A DNA stretch of 64,000 nucleotides from Nephrocerus scutellatus (taxonomy: Eukaryota > Arthropoda > Insecta > Diptera > Pipunculidae). Under the pieces are notes generated by a model, which ran no database searches, was not told the origin of the DNA, and saw only the letters and a list, made by a program, of their open reading frames with translations. The DNA is taken from positions 58,244,920 to 58,308,919 of the forward strand of contig OX352765.1 in the NCBI GenBank assembly GCA_947095585.1, read 5' to 3'. Both the position numbers and the translations under genes were made by a program. Below, one piece after another: positions 10,200-21,589 of the stretch. How positions within the stretch are numbered: the first letter of the stretch is position 1; every line of letters begins with the position of its first letter.

Positions 10200-11371
10200 C
10201 TTTTTTTTTTGAGCTGATTAAATGCTTGTTTATATCTTTATTAATATTATGAAGAGCTAATGTTAGTTTGTGTGTAGGAGGTAATCTTCGGAACTACTGG
10301 ACCGATTTTAAAAATTCTTTCACCAATATTTAGAATGGACTTTCAGCGTGACTGGGTTACTAACTTCAGACTGTCATTGCTGTCAAACCAGTGATGACAG
10401 AGCGCTCAAATTTACACTAATGACAGTTAATTCCACATGTTTACAAGCGTACAAAAGCATTTTAGTGGGAAGTATTCAGAAAAAAGTTATCTGCAATGGA
10501 ATTCAAGCGTAATAGTGTGATTGCTCTGTATTTGGCTTTGTTTACCAGTTAAAACATCTACATGTGAATAAAATGTTTGTGTATCGCACCATAAATCGTT
10601 ATAACGATACTGGCAGCATTGCAAAACGCCGGATATCATTCGGAAGGTGAAGGCCAAATTGGTTCGGAATCCGCGCCGTAGCGGAAGAAAAATGGCTCGC
10701 GAGGCGAACATTTCGCTCGAACGGATGCAGCACATATTGAAAGATCATCTTGGACTAAAGGCATTGAAATTCCAAAAAACGCATGGTCTCATCGATGCTC
10801 AAAAAAAAGTTAGAGTGGAAAGAGCAAAGGAGTTGTTACGCTTGCACGAAAGTGTCGATTTGCCGAATTTGGTTTTCTCCGATGAGTCACCGTTCGTTAT
10901 TGAGCAATATGTGAACAAGCAAGCTTTGTCGGCCGTTTGAAGGCCATAATCGCGGCTAAGGGTGGCCAAATCGAAAACTGCTAATGCAGTTCGATTTAAA
11001 TATTTGTGACAATTTTTTACTTTGATTCAATAAAATTATCAAAAAATAAAAATTCTGTGGCTTTTTGTTTTGGTAACACTTCGTTACAGTCACCCTATAT
11101 TATCAAATAAATAAATAAAAGGGCCTTTCGTGGCGATCAATTTTGAATCTACCCTTTTTAATGACAAAAACTACAAGTTATACCAGCAGTAATTGGGTTA
11201 AAACCCTTTGCGTTGCTGAAACGCACTTTTTGCTTCAACCTTCGAATATACTCTCGGTTTTCGATTGTGGGACTTTAGCGTTTTGTGAACTATTATTTGG
11301 GCTAAAAGCTACCGCTTGTGGGTTCATCTGGTTTTGTGACTGCGGGTGGCGAAGCGCCCGGGAAAAGCTAG
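10200..11371 (+). mobile_element. Helitron-like fragment (possible 3' end)
   Basis: 11341-11371 has a small GC-rich hairpin (GGCG AA GCGCC) a few bases before CTAG followed by T. This fits a Helitron 3' end: a hairpin, then CTRR, inserted between A and T. Sequence near 10275-10310 (GAACTACTGGACCGATTTT) resembles openings common in non-autonomous Helitron-type repeats. No Rep-helicase ORF is present. A mariner fragment sits inside. The copy is at 14751-15922. Confidence 0.35.
10340..11100 (+). pseudogene. mariner/IS630-like transposase fragment
   Basis: This is a decayed DNA transposon. Frames covering 10495-10940 encode an HTH-like region (RTINRYNDTGSIAKR), then NPRRSGRKMAREANIS, then DHLGLKALKFQK and LVFSDESPFVIEQ. 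The last holds the first catalytic aspartate of the DD(D/E) family. Frames shift between the first HTH and the rest, and the C-terminal catalytic half is missing. A possible right end is CAGTCACCCTATA near 11088-11100; GTGACTGGGTTAC near 10350 could be a weak left match. The frame 10647-10940 is the longest open piece. It cannot encode an active enzyme. The same fragment recurs at 14891-15651. Confidence 0.7.
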
Positions 11372-11409
11372 TTTTATATATTTAAAGAACATGGCAGCGA
11401 GGCCGGCCA

Positions 11410-11508
11410 ATCCTTCGCTGGAAGGATGGCGTAGACCAGGACGCCAGGAGTTTAATCACACAAGAAATAAATGAATGCAGGCGAATTAGAGATAATGAAT
11501 CTAAGTGA
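11410..11508 (+). pseudogene. LINE C-terminal remnant
   Basis: The frame reads ILRWKDGVDQDARSLITQE and continues to a stop at 11506. R-W-x-D-G-V-x-x-D near a C-terminus resembles the tail of several LINE polymerases. It is short, so the call is weak. The copy is at 15961-16059. Confidence 0.3.
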
Positions 11509-11989
11509 AAAAAAAGACCAATATAGCAGTGTTATTTACTCTTAGTTAAATATATTTTTGTTTTGTTTTTTTCGCATTTTGGCCTTGGTATTAATCTTGA
11601 CGTCGGCCCACACCTAAAGGAATAATAATGCAATAATTGATTATCACATTATTTTTATTACTTCATTTCACACTATTTGACTTTTTTCACCTTCCATCCG
11701 ATTCCGATGCGCATATTATTTAACATAATATTTTTAAGTGGAATGGCTTCTGTGATTGCAACAATCTGTTCACAACAACTTTGCGGTCTGACCACTGAAT
11801 ACGAAAAAGTCCTTCAGCATTTAACTCTTGGGCTAAATTTTCCCAAAGATTTGCAGATTTCTCCTGGCTTCAGCGGTCTTTAAATAGCCTCTTGAAACTT
11901 CTGAATGAGCTATCATACTTATGGATTGTATTTAAAACTTCGTTGGTTTTGTATTTTGATTTTTGGTGGACTCACTTCATATATTATAA

Positions 11990-12085
11990 TAATAATATTC
12001 GCGCGACAGACCATTGCGGTCCAATGGAGGATACCTACTATTACTGGGATTCAAACCACGAACCTGCGCTCATAAGCTCATGAGC
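11990..12085 (-). repeat. tRNA-derived SINE-like sequence
   Basis: The minus strand has a box-B-like GGTTTGAATCC in TTCGTGGTTTGAATCCCAG. Upstream is GTGGGCTCATGAGCTTATGAGC, in the place of a tRNA D-arm and box A. This suggests a tRNA-derived RNA polymerase III promoter, as in SINEs. No cloverleaf was confirmed and it is probably not a functional tRNA. The copy is at 16541-16636. Confidence 0.35.
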
Positions 12086-12611
12086 CCACCTATATTATAA
12101 AAAACATTTTAATCAAGAAATTTCACAAAATTATTTGATGTATTTTACTTTCATTGTATTTTAAGTCAAAAATACTTTCTTATATAATAATGTACCATTT
12201 TAAAAGAAACACAGAAAACAATAGAACAAAGTGCTGCGATTTCGAATTTTTGCGATAAGAAATTGATATTGAAGTTAGAAACGAAATTTTGTTCGATTTT
12301 TGTAAATTTGGATTTGCAATTCGAATTACTGTGTGACAATTATGCGATTTCGAATGATATGACTTTATAGTAGCAATATAAGGGTGGAATCGGCGATAGT
12401 TGACTTTCAGTGCTTTGATTCTCAATTTTGTTTCAACTTTTGTTTGTTCTGCGTAAAGTGATCGCTAAAAATGTAATCAAAAGTGGGCATAGAACTTACT
12501 GCATTCTCTTTATATCTGCATCGCTTATTCCAGCTTCAGTACTTTGACCCATCGGTCCATCCCAATCAGCCCCAACTTGTTGGTAACCACCTCCAAAGAA
12601 CATTTAAAGTT

Positions 12612-12700
12612 CGATTCTCACGACATTTGGGTCTTCGTCCCGGAATCGACCCAGGAATCTCCTGGCCAAAGAATGTCAACAATCAACTACAATTCGTTCA
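12612..12700 (+). mobile_element. LINE 5' end, truncated by the tandem duplication
   Basis: These 89 bp equal the first bases of the full LINE at 17163-17251, preceded by the same AACATTTAAAGTT. They stop where unit 2 of the tandem duplication begins. Confidence 0.8.
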
Positions 12701-12929
12701 TAAACATGGGATATGATGTCCCTGGTGTTTCTGATGGAGTTCGAGTGTGTATTCGTTCTAATTCGGTGAGACGCGTTTCGTCCTCCGAAGTAACGTCTCG
12801 CCCGGTGATGTAATTGGAGAAACGTTTCCTCAATTCATCGAGTGCACCATTACTGTCCAGTCTGAACTCACTCAAATAGGTCTTCAGCTCGTCCTTCGAC
12901 AGGTTGTACACCCAGCTCGTACTGACCAT
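12701..12929 (-). pseudogene. Truncated E1 gag, N-terminal 76 codons
   Basis: Same protein start as the E1 Gag at 8326, including the SAP-like motif, cut at the duplication breakpoint. The open frame runs on a few codons into LINE sequence, which is chance. It is next to LTR copy C. Confidence 0.85.
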
Positions 12930-13024
12930 CTTGTCTTCGTGCTGGTATTACTGGGTTGTTGGCTTAGTTTTTTTTTTGTTGTTTTTTTTTTTTTAAATTC
13001 CAGGGTCCCTGCTCGGGCGCCAAT

Positions 13025-14710
13025 TGTAACGGAGTTTCCCAGCCGGGGTAGAACTCAGTGTGACCAGGGTTCAATAAAGGGGGGTCGTTACAATAAAATT
13101 TATGGTTTTTGGGTTTTGGAAAATTAAATGAATCTCTTTATTATTTCAAAAATTGTTTGAGTTTGGTTCAATCATTGGATTTACATTCGTTAAAGAAAAT
13201 TGCAAAAAATTGTAAAGTAAAGTACAAAAACTGAAAGAAAATCTATGGGTTAGCGATGGGTTTAAGTACAAAGTACTTGTACCCCTTGGCTCCTAGAATT
13301 GGGAGAGAACGGGTTAATCGTAGTGGCAAGGTAGCACTCTTGAACCACTGTAGCTGAAAGAAAGTTTATGGGTTAATCGTAGTGGCAAGGTAGCACTCTT
13401 GAACCACTGTAGCTGAAAGAAGTTTATGGGTTAATTGTAGTGGCAAGGTAGCACTCTTGAACCACTGTAGCTGAAAGAAGTTTATGGGTTAATCGTAGTG
13501 GCAAGGTAGCACTCTTGAACCACTGTAGCTGAAAGAAGTTTATGGGTTAATCGTAGTGGCAAGGTAGCACTCTTGAACCACTGTAGCTGAAAGAAGTTTA
13601 TGGGTTAATCGTAGTGGCAAGGTAGCACTCTTGAACCACTGTAGCTGAAAGAAGTTTATGGGTTAATCGTAGTGGCAAGGTAGCACTCTTGAACCACTGT
13701 AGCTGAAAGAAAGATTAGTCGAGGATTTGAGATTTCGGCAGGATGTAGTTCAACAATAATAGTAAGGTAGTACTCTTAAACTATTTGTTGTGAACAGTGG
13801 AAGGAATAGCAAGGTAGTACTCTTGAACTATTAGGTGTGGACAGTGGAAGGAATAGCAAGGTAGTACTCTTGAACTATTAGGTGTGGACAGTGAAAGGAA
13901 CTCAGGAAGAATAGACCTTTTGCTTGAGCTGCGTGCTCCTTTTATACTGTTTCCCTGCGGTTGGTTTTCCGTTGGCTTCTTGTTTTCATCGTGTTCGTTG
14001 TTGTTGTGCTGGATTTCCATAAATTCAGACGCATGTATGCGCCTTTGACATATACATGTTCTTCGTAGGATGTTTCCTTTGAAGAACAACATGTATGGTA
14101 TACATGTTTCTGGCCTTGCAACGTGTGTGTGTACGCATAAATTCTTCATCGCTCAGTTGCGATTATGTATGTGTTGTCAGTTTCGAACACGCATGTTGTT
14201 GTCTGCATTCGTTGGCGAGCCCACTTGGTAGTTTTTTTGTCTGAGCGGTGCTCAGGTCATTGACACCGCCAGCCGTTAAATCGTATTTTGACTCTGTCTG
14301 CTATGCGTGGGAGTTCGTCTGCACCTACTGCTTGAGCGCGAGGGGGACAGACGTTTTCTCCGGCGAATTCGCTGCTGTGTGCCGTAGTGATCTACTGATG
14401 TGATAAAAGACCATGCGTTGTACATCTGCGTGGTGGTGGTTTTGCTAAATGCGCGATGATCTGTTATTCGCCTATTGCTCGTAATAGGAAAAGAAAAAGA
14501 GGGGAAAACGAAATATTGGCCGTTGACAATTGAGTGACTTTTGAGTTACTTTGTAGAGAGTGCAAGAGTTACCAACCTATGAATGATTGTTAAAAACTAC
14601 ATTTTGAGTTTTTATTTCTTTAATTTTATGTCTATGACAAAAGGCTTGGAAATTATTTCCAGACATGTTGTGTGGGAGAAATTCTAATGTGAAGAATTTT
14701 GTTCCTCACA
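13025..14710 (-). repeat. E1 LTR copy C
   Basis: 1686 bp, matching 8436-10159 except for a 38-bp deletion near 14170, where the GT-rich stretch is lost. It is followed by CTACATAGCCC, the same flank as LTR copy B, which shows it arose by segmental duplication and not by a separate insertion. Confidence 0.9.
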
Positions 14711-14890
14711 CTACATAGCCCTCCAGATTTTAGCATCTGAACCCGAGGATCTTTTTTTTTTGAGCTGATTAAATGCTTGTTTATATCTTTATTAATATTA
14801 TGAAGAGCTAATGTTAGTTTGTGTGTAGGAGGTAATCTTCGGAACTACTGGACCGATTTTAAAAATTCTTTCACCAATATTTAGAATGGA

Positions 14891-15651
14891 CTTTCAGCGT
14901 GACTGGGTTACTAACTTCAGACTGTCATTGCTGTCAAACCAGTGATGACAGAGCGCTCAAATTTACACTAATGACAGTTAATTCCACATGTTTACAAGCG
15001 TACAAAAGCATTTTAGTGGGAAGTATTCAGAAAAAAGTTATCTGCAATGGAATTCAAGCGTAATAGTGTGATTGCTCTGTATTTGGCTTTGTTTACCAGT
15101 TAAAACATCTACATGTGAATAAAATGTTTGTGTATCGCACCATAAATCGTTATAACGATACTGGCAGCATTGCAAAACGCCGGATATCATTCGGAAGGTG
15201 AAGGCCAAATTGGTTCGGAATCCGCGCCGTAGCGGAAGAAAAATGGCTCGCGAGGCGAACATTTCGCTCGAACGGATGCAGCACATATTGAAAGATCATC
15301 TTGGACTAAAGGCATTGAAATTCCAAAAAACGCATGGTCTCATCGATGCTCAAAAAAAAGTTAGAGTGGAAAGAGCAAAGGAGTTGTTACGCTTGCACGA
15401 AAGTGTCGATTTGCCGAATTTGGTTTTCTCCGATGAGTCACCGTTCGTTATTGAGCAATATGTGAACAAGCAAGCTTTGTCGGCCGTTTGAAGGCCATAA
15501 TCGCGGCTAAGGGTGGCCAAATCGAAAACTGCTAATGCAGTTCGATTTAAATATTTGTGACAATTTTTTACTTTGATTCAATAAAATTATCAAAAAATAA
15601 AAATTCTGTGGCTTTTTGTTTTGGTAACACTTCGTTACAGTCACCCTATAT
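14891..15651 (+). pseudogene. mariner-like transposase fragment, duplicate
   Basis: Copy of the fragment at 10340-11100 in tandem unit 2, with the same frame breaks; the longest open piece is 15198-15491. Confidence 0.7.
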
Positions 15652-16540
15652 TATCAAATAAATAAATAAAAGGGCCTTTCGTGGCGATCAATTTTGAATC
15701 TACCCTTTTTAATGACAAAAACTACAAGTTATACCAGCAGTAATTGGGTTAAAACCCTTTGCGTTGCTGAAACGCACTTTTTGCTTCAACCTTCGAATAT
15801 ACTCTCGGTTTTCGATTGTGGGACTTTAGCGTTTTGTGAACTATTATTTGGGCTAAAAGCTACCGCTTGTGGGTTCATCTGGTTTTGTGACTGCGGGTGG
15901 CGAAGCGCCCGGGAAAAGCTAGTTTTATATATTTAAAGAACATGGCAGCGAGGCCGGCCAATCCTTCGCTGGAAGGATGGCGTAGACCAGGACGCCAGGA
16001 GTTTAATCACACAAGAAATAAATGAATGCAGGCGAATTAGAGATAATGAATCTAAGTGAAAAAAAAGACCAATATAGCAGTGTTATTTACTCTTAGTTAA
16101 ATATATTTTTGTTTTGTTTTTTTCGCATTTTGGCCTTGGTATTAATCTTGACGTCGGCCCACACCTAAAGGAATAATAATGCAATAATTGATTATCACAT
16201 TATTTTTATTACTTCATTTCACACTATTTGACTTTTTTCACCTTCCATCCGATTCCGATGCGCATATTATTTAACATAATATTTTTAAGTGGAATGGCTT
16301 CTGTGATTGCAACAATCTGTTCACAACAACTTTGCGGTCTGACCACTGAATACGAAAAAGTCCTTCAGCATTTAACTCTTGGGCTAAATTTTCCCAAAGA
16401 TTTGCAGATTTCTCCTGGCTTCAGCGGTCTTTAAATAGCCTCTTGAAACTTCTGAATGAGCTATCATACTTATGGATTGTATTTAAAACTTCGTTGGTTT
16501 TGTATTTTGATTTTTGGTGGACTCACTTCATATATTATAA

Positions 16541-16636
16541 TAATAATATTCGCGCGACAGACCATTGCGGTCCAATGGAGGATACCTACTATTACTGGGA
16601 TTCAAACCACGAACCTGCGCTCATAAGCTCATGAGC
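16541..16636 (-). repeat. tRNA-derived SINE-like sequence, duplicate
   Basis: Copy of 11990-12085 in tandem unit 2. Confidence 0.35.
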
Positions 16637-17270
16637 CCACCTATATTATAAAAAACATTTTAATCAAGAAATTTCACAAAATTATTTGATGTATTTTACT
16701 TTCATTGTATTTTAAGTCAAAAATACTTTCTTATATAATAATGTACCATTTTAAAAGAAACACAGAAAACAATAGAACAAAGTGCTGCGATTTCGAATTT
16801 TTGCGATAAGAAATTGATATTGAAGTTAGAAACGAAATTTTGTTCGATTTTTGTAAATTTGGATTTGCAATTCGAATTACTGTGTGACAATTATGCGATT
16901 TCGAATGATATGACTTTATAGTAGCAATATAAGGGTGGAATCGGCGATAGTTGACTTTCAGTGCTTTGATTCTCAATTTTGTTTCAACTTTTGTTTGTTC
17001 TGCGTAAAGTGATCGCTAAAAATGTAATCAAAAGTGGGCATAGAACTTACTGCATTCTCTTTATATCTGCATCGCTTATTCCAGCTTCAGTACTTTGACC
17101 CATCGGTCCATCCCAATCAGCCCCAACTTGTTGGTAACCACCTCCAAAGAACATTTAAAGTTCGATTCTCACGACATTTGGGTCTTCGTCCCGGAATCGA
17201 CCCAGGAATCTCCTGGCCAAAGAATGTCAACAATCAACTACAATTCGTTCACTCCAAATGATTTTCCATA

Positions 17271-18821
17271 GTGGAGCAAATAACGCCGGCATCCTTGCTC
17301 CGCATACTACTTCTTCTAGCCGGCATCGAGCCGAATCCAGGTCCTCGGAGCTGGATATGCTCCGTATGCAACACAAGGATAAACAAAAACATCTCCTCAG
17401 TTATGTGCAACAACTGCGGACACTGGTGCCATTTCAGACGATGCTCAGGTCTAGCCAACATCAGAGAATGAAATCAGAGTTTCATTGCGGAATGCTGCAG
17501 AGCACGAGTTCAGACAACCAACAACGCCACTACCTGGCACTGCTCAGTATGCCAAAGCCTCATACACGGCAATGCCTCTTCCGTCAAATGCAATGGCTGT
17601 GAGAACTGGTGTCATCTTAGAACATGCTCTGGACTTAATAACTGTCATCAATGGACCGCCAACTTCTTGGCCCCATACTGCTACAACCAAACAGTACAGA
17701 CAACCCCACAACTTCACACTCCACCAACAACATCCCCCATAACCAGTCATAATCCGACAAACAGCGTCAACTTGCTCATCAACACCACACCAACATCCAC
17801 GGTCTGACCTCCACCTGCAATCTACCAACATACCACACAGGAACACCACATACCTTTCGCTGTGATGCATCTGAATTGCAACGGCTTACGAGGAAAAGTA
17901 ACAGAAATCACCAACTATATGGAGCACCATGAGATCTTAATTGCTGCCATACAAGAAACAAAGCTCATTCCCTCCTGCTTATTATCCAGAAGCACCAACT
18001 ATAACAGAATACGCAAGGACAGAAACAGTGGAGGCGGAGGAGGTCTTGCGTTCATCGTACACAACTCGGTCAACTACAGACTCATGCCAACACCTGCACC
18101 CATTACACCTGATCCACACCTCGAAACACAAACCATTGCAGTCAAGTCCAACGACACCCTAATTGAAATAACAAATGTGTATATTCCACCAACAACATGC
18201 TGCACATCCGGCTACCTTCCTTCTCTAGAACATCTACTTACAGACGGTAACCGCCTGATTGTCGGGGATTTCAACGCCCACCATGATTGCTGGCAATCGA
18301 ATCTAGAGAATGATCGTCGCGGCACGCATATTGCTGAGCAAATCGATAATTCAAACTTTGGTACCATCAATGAAAACTCACCCACCAGGATCTGTGCCAC
18401 CTGTTCCAGCTCCCCAGATATCAGCATAGTAAGCGACACTTTATTAGCTTGTACATCATGGAGAACAGACATAGCATTAAACTCCGACAATATCCCGATC
18501 ATCATCACTGTGGATAAAGCCGATAACTTTGTGTCAACGGAAAAACGCACGTTTGTCAATTATGCTAAGGCGGACTGGCCAAGTTTCACTAGGTTTATCG
18601 AAAGACAATTGGGACAGTTACCACCCCCCACCAACGCAATTTCAGGTGAAAAGATCCTCCGCCGGATCATCATTAGAGCAGCTGCACGTTTCATTCCAGC
18701 CGGCAGAATACCTACAATTAGGCATAACTTCCCAGCAGAAGTCAATCTTGTGACGGGGGCTCAAAGAAACTCTGGTCCACTATCAAGGAGCTCTCCAACA
18801 CCATCAGTCGCAGAGACCTAA
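17271..18821 (+). pseudogene. LINE ORF, N-terminal half: 2A-like motif, zinc fingers, endonuclease
   Basis: One frame holds all domains but is broken by TGA at 17469-17471 and 17805-17807. It starts at an ATG at 17271. Residues about 12-25 read LLLLAGIEPNPGP, matching the D-x-E-x-N-P-G-P 2A-like ribosome-skipping motif except that the Asp position is Gly. Two Cys/His-rich fingers follow (CSVCNTRI..CNNCGHWCH and CSVCQSLI..CNGCENWCH). The AP-like endonuclease begins at 17862 (LNCNGLRGK; AAIQETKL) and includes GDFNAHHDCWQS near 18265, with the catalytic D and H. The frame is lost near 18750. The real continuation runs in another frame to the BEL insertion and resumes after it. Confidence 0.8.
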
Positions 18822-18853
18822 CAGCCATTACATTCAACAGCACACAACAAGAC

Positions 18854-19265
18854 TGTTTTCTATAGCGAACAACTGTTTTGTTGCCCGCTTGTGGAATTAA
18901 ACAACGCTGGTATGCTGGTTGAATGTAACTCGTTTTTATTGTCAAAATTGCTTTCTTTTATACTTAAATTACTTAAACAAAGTACATGCTAAAGTCTAAT
19001 TTGTGAATAACTAGGTTTAAAGTGCTAAGTTAACAAAAAGGCGTATGTAGGTTAAGTGTGTAATTGACATAAAGTGCATTTGTGTGTCAATATTACCAAT
19101 AATTCTAAAGTGATTAGTTAACAATAAAATATGTGTAATAAATAAAGTGTATGGAGAAATGCAGAATTGGGTCATTTGTTGCTGTTGCCACAGCCGATAA
19201 TGCGATTTGCGGTATTATGCAAAGTAATGCATAATTACTTGATTCGCATATCGTAATATTCAACA
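18854..19265 (-). repeat. BEL 3' LTR
   Basis: A direct repeat of 24061-24477. On the element strand it starts TGTTGAATATT after the purine tract AACGGGGGGAGTA (19266-19278) and ends CTATAGAAAACA. Confidence 0.85.
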
Positions 19266-19291
19266 TACTCCCCCCGTTGAAGCATTCAACA

Positions 19292-21589
19292 TTAATTGTC
19301 CGGTTGTTGTCCACTGAGTTGAAACTGGACCCTTTTTGCTGGCTCAGGTTTAGTTGTAGACCTTTTACTACGTCGTTGTATGGCGAAAATGACTACGATC
19401 GCCGCTACTATGGCTACCGTGACGTAGCTAACTGCAAAATGATGAATGTCTCTGGCATCAAATTTCCTCGGAAGTTCTTGTTGTTCCTTCAGTTGATGTA
19501 TTGCCGACTGCAGATTTGTTATTGCGTGTGAATTATTATGGGCAATTACTATGTGTGGTTTAATCGTTTCTGCTTGTTGCTGGATATGAGTGTTAATGAC
19601 GTTTTCACTCATATTTAGGGAAGGAATGAAAGATTGATTTATTCTGCTACTGTACTGGTTATGAGCACTTATAGTTAGTGTGTCATGCTTGATCACACAA
19701 TTCTGCCGAAATCTTAAAACTCCTCCTTCGGCTATTGTTATTTGAAAGGTTGTTGTGCCACATACCACATTAAGAGTGTAGCTTTGATCCAATACGTAAA
19801 CCCACGCGTTGGAATCATATAGCGGTATCCAGAAACGATTTTCCTTTCTTGAGTCAAGTACGCAGCTTTTCTCAATCGAGTCAACTCGGTTGAATAGTTG
19901 AATTTCGCATTGCTTGGGGCCAGCGTCTTTGTGATAAATGGCGTGTCTTTGTCTACATATGTGTTTCCCCTGGAAGGTAGGGGTGCATGCAGCTAACTCA
20001 TTTGCAGAGATATCGTAGTATTGATCCCTATGCAAATTTACGGCAAGAAACTCAGTGTGGGATGCTATACTCACAAATCCTTTGTTATGCTTGATTGGTA
20101 CTGGCACAACTTTGAAGATATCAAATGGTTCCTTGCTTAGTAATGGTAGTTTTAACAGAAAAACTACGCTGCTCTCTGTTACTCGGGACTGTGCTGTCAT
20201 TAAGCTGTAGAGTTGTAGTAGGTTTAAGTGATCAGAGTCTCCTGGTATTCGTAGTGTTATCGGGAGGTTGTCCCGAATGTTATTCAGTTCTGTCTTTAAT
20301 TGATCTGGTGTTACTAAAAGAGGGTTAATCTTCCCATTACGACAATCTGTTAGCACGTCGAGGATTATAGATTGAGTTCTTTGATATCTGGACATGATCA
20401 ATGAAGTATAGATTGACAGAGCATTAAATTTTTCGAGAACATTTTGCTCAGCAACAATTCTGTTGGTGCCAAGGATTCTGTTGTTAATCTCATCCAAAAG
20501 GTTGTCGATGATATGGAACTGCTTGTTGGTAAATTCGCTATCCTTTCGCATAATGTTTTCAGTTGAGTCCAATATCGATGTTTGATTCTTTATTAGTTGA
20601 AGCAAATATTGTTCATTTGTTCTGGATTCTTTGATTGTTCTTTCCATTACATCAGCATATTCCTGGTCAAGTATGCCAAATGCCTTCTTGGCTATTGTTC
20701 CAATGAAGTCGAATGGAGAGCGTCTCATGCGGGTTCTGTTAGGGTATCCATGAGTCTTTATTAAAAGATCATTAACGTCTTTTATTGTGTTCATTTGTTG
20801 TTGAAATTGATCGGCTATGGTTGTACAATACTCGCTGCAATCGGTCATTGTATTGCATATACCTTTGAGTCGTTTCAGTTGTTCCATTAGCATGGAAGCT
20901 TCCTGTCGATAGCTAGTTAGGTCGTAGTATATGCCTATGCTCCAAGAGTCAGTGGCTAGTTCAGCTTGACCAATGTTTTCAAAGTATATCCCGGGTGGTT
21001 TGTTAAAGGGGGTGATCTCCACAGGTGATAGAGCAAAGGTCTGACACACCAGTACCGCACATAATGACAGTATGAGACTGAACTTCATGAATTTCGAGTT
21101 AGCACCCTTGGGATGGATGTTATTACGGTTTTCTGTGGTTTGTTCTTTGATGAGCTTGGTACGTCTCATCGCCTCAGGATTCTGTAGCCAGTTGGAGTTT
21201 ATGGGCAAGATTTTTCGCTTCCTTGATGGTCGTTGAGGTGCTGGATGTCGGATTTTCAGATGACATGTACTTAGTGCTGTTGCCTGCTGCGGTGATCTTG
21301 CAAGCGGAGGCTGCCAAGGTGGTGCATTTTTTATATCTTCACTAAGGACTACCTTACTATCGCTTTGGGTAGGGGAGCTGATTTGGGGCGATTTATCGTC
21401 TATGGGTAAGGGACACACCTTGTGAACAGCTCGTCTGAAGGTGCCCTTTGCGGTCCTCACTTCCACAACTCTGGTCAGTCCATCAGCCCCCTTGTGTTCC
21501 TTAACTATTCTTCCTAATGGCCACTTCAAGGGAGGGGAGGTATGTTGTCTTCCATTAGTAACACTATAGTGCCTGGTTTTTGTACACAA
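19292..21589 (-). CDS. BEL integrase C-terminus fused to an envelope-like protein, 765 codons
   Basis: An open frame of one polyprotein. The first residues (after a few frameshifted ones) match the C-terminal end of BEL/Pao integrase (PLKWPLGRI; VRTAKGTFRRAVHK). At about residue 168 a Met followed by a hydrophobic stretch looks like a signal peptide. The rest resembles the baculovirus-F-type envelope family of insect retroelements: Cys-rich N-terminal part, basic RMRR cleavage site near 20735-20720, a hydrophobic glycine-containing segment just after it, long helical stretches, N-glycosylation sites and a transmembrane segment near 19460-19370 with a basic tail. Family knowledge: such proteins fuse membranes. 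Whether this one is expressed is unknown, since the upstream polymerase is deleted. Confidence 0.8.
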   Translation of the reverse strand: MCTKTRHYSVTNGRQHTSPPLKWPLGRIVKEHKGADGLTRVVEVRTAKGTFRRAVHKVCPLPIDDKSPQISSPTQSDSKVVLSEDIKNAPPWQPPLARSPQQATALSTCHLKIRHPAPQRPSRKRKILPINSNWLQNPEAMRRTKLIKEQTTENRNNIHPKGANSKFMKFSLILSLCAVLVCQTFALSPVEITPFNKPPGIYFENIGQAELATDSWSIGIYYDLTSYRQEASMLMEQLKRLKGICNTMTDCSEYCTTIADQFQQQMNTIKDVNDLLIKTHGYPNRTRMRRSPFDFIGTIAKKAFGILDQEYADVMERTIKESRTNEQYLLQLIKNQTSILDSTENIMRKDSEFTNKQFHIIDNLLDEINNRILGTNRIVAEQNVLEKFNALSIYTSLIMSRYQRTQSIILDVLTDCRNGKINPLLVTPDQLKTELNNIRDNLPITLRIPGDSDHLNLLQLYSLMTAQSRVTESSVVFLLKLPLLSKEPFDIFKVVPVPIKHNKGFVSIASHTEFLAVNLHRDQYYDISANELAACTPTFQGKHICRQRHAIYHKDAGPKQCEIQLFNRVDSIEKSCVLDSRKENRFWIPLYDSNAWVYVLDQSYTLNVVCGTTTFQITIAEGGVLRFRQNCVIKHDTLTISAHNQYSSRINQSFIPSLNMSENVINTHIQQQAETIKPHIVIAHNNSHAITNLQSAIHQLKEQQELPRKFDARDIHHFAVSYVTVAIVAAIVVIFAIQRRSKRSTTKPEPAKRVQFQLSGQQPDN

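Larger units (their letters stand above)
8098..12700. repeat. Tandem segmental duplication, unit 1 (about 4.6 kb)
   Basis: The unit runs from inside E1 gag (8098), through the 5' LTR and flanking DNA, to 12700 inside the first bases of a LINE. It is repeated at 12701-17251. At 12700/12701 the LINE 5' sequence joins gag directly, which fixes the breakpoint. Little homology is visible at the joint. Confidence 0.85.
12701..17251. repeat. Tandem segmental duplication, unit 2
   Basis: This is a near-identical copy of 8098-12700. It is about 52 bp shorter because of a 14-bp loss in the T-rich gag leader and a 38-bp loss in the LTR. It carries its own copies of the Helitron-like end, mariner fragment and SINE. 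Beyond 17251 the LINE continues uninterrupted. Confidence 0.85.

Noticed and set aside
11990..12085. Functional tRNA gene
   Set aside because: A box-B-like motif is present, but no acceptor stem or anticodon arm could be built by eye; SINE is more likely.
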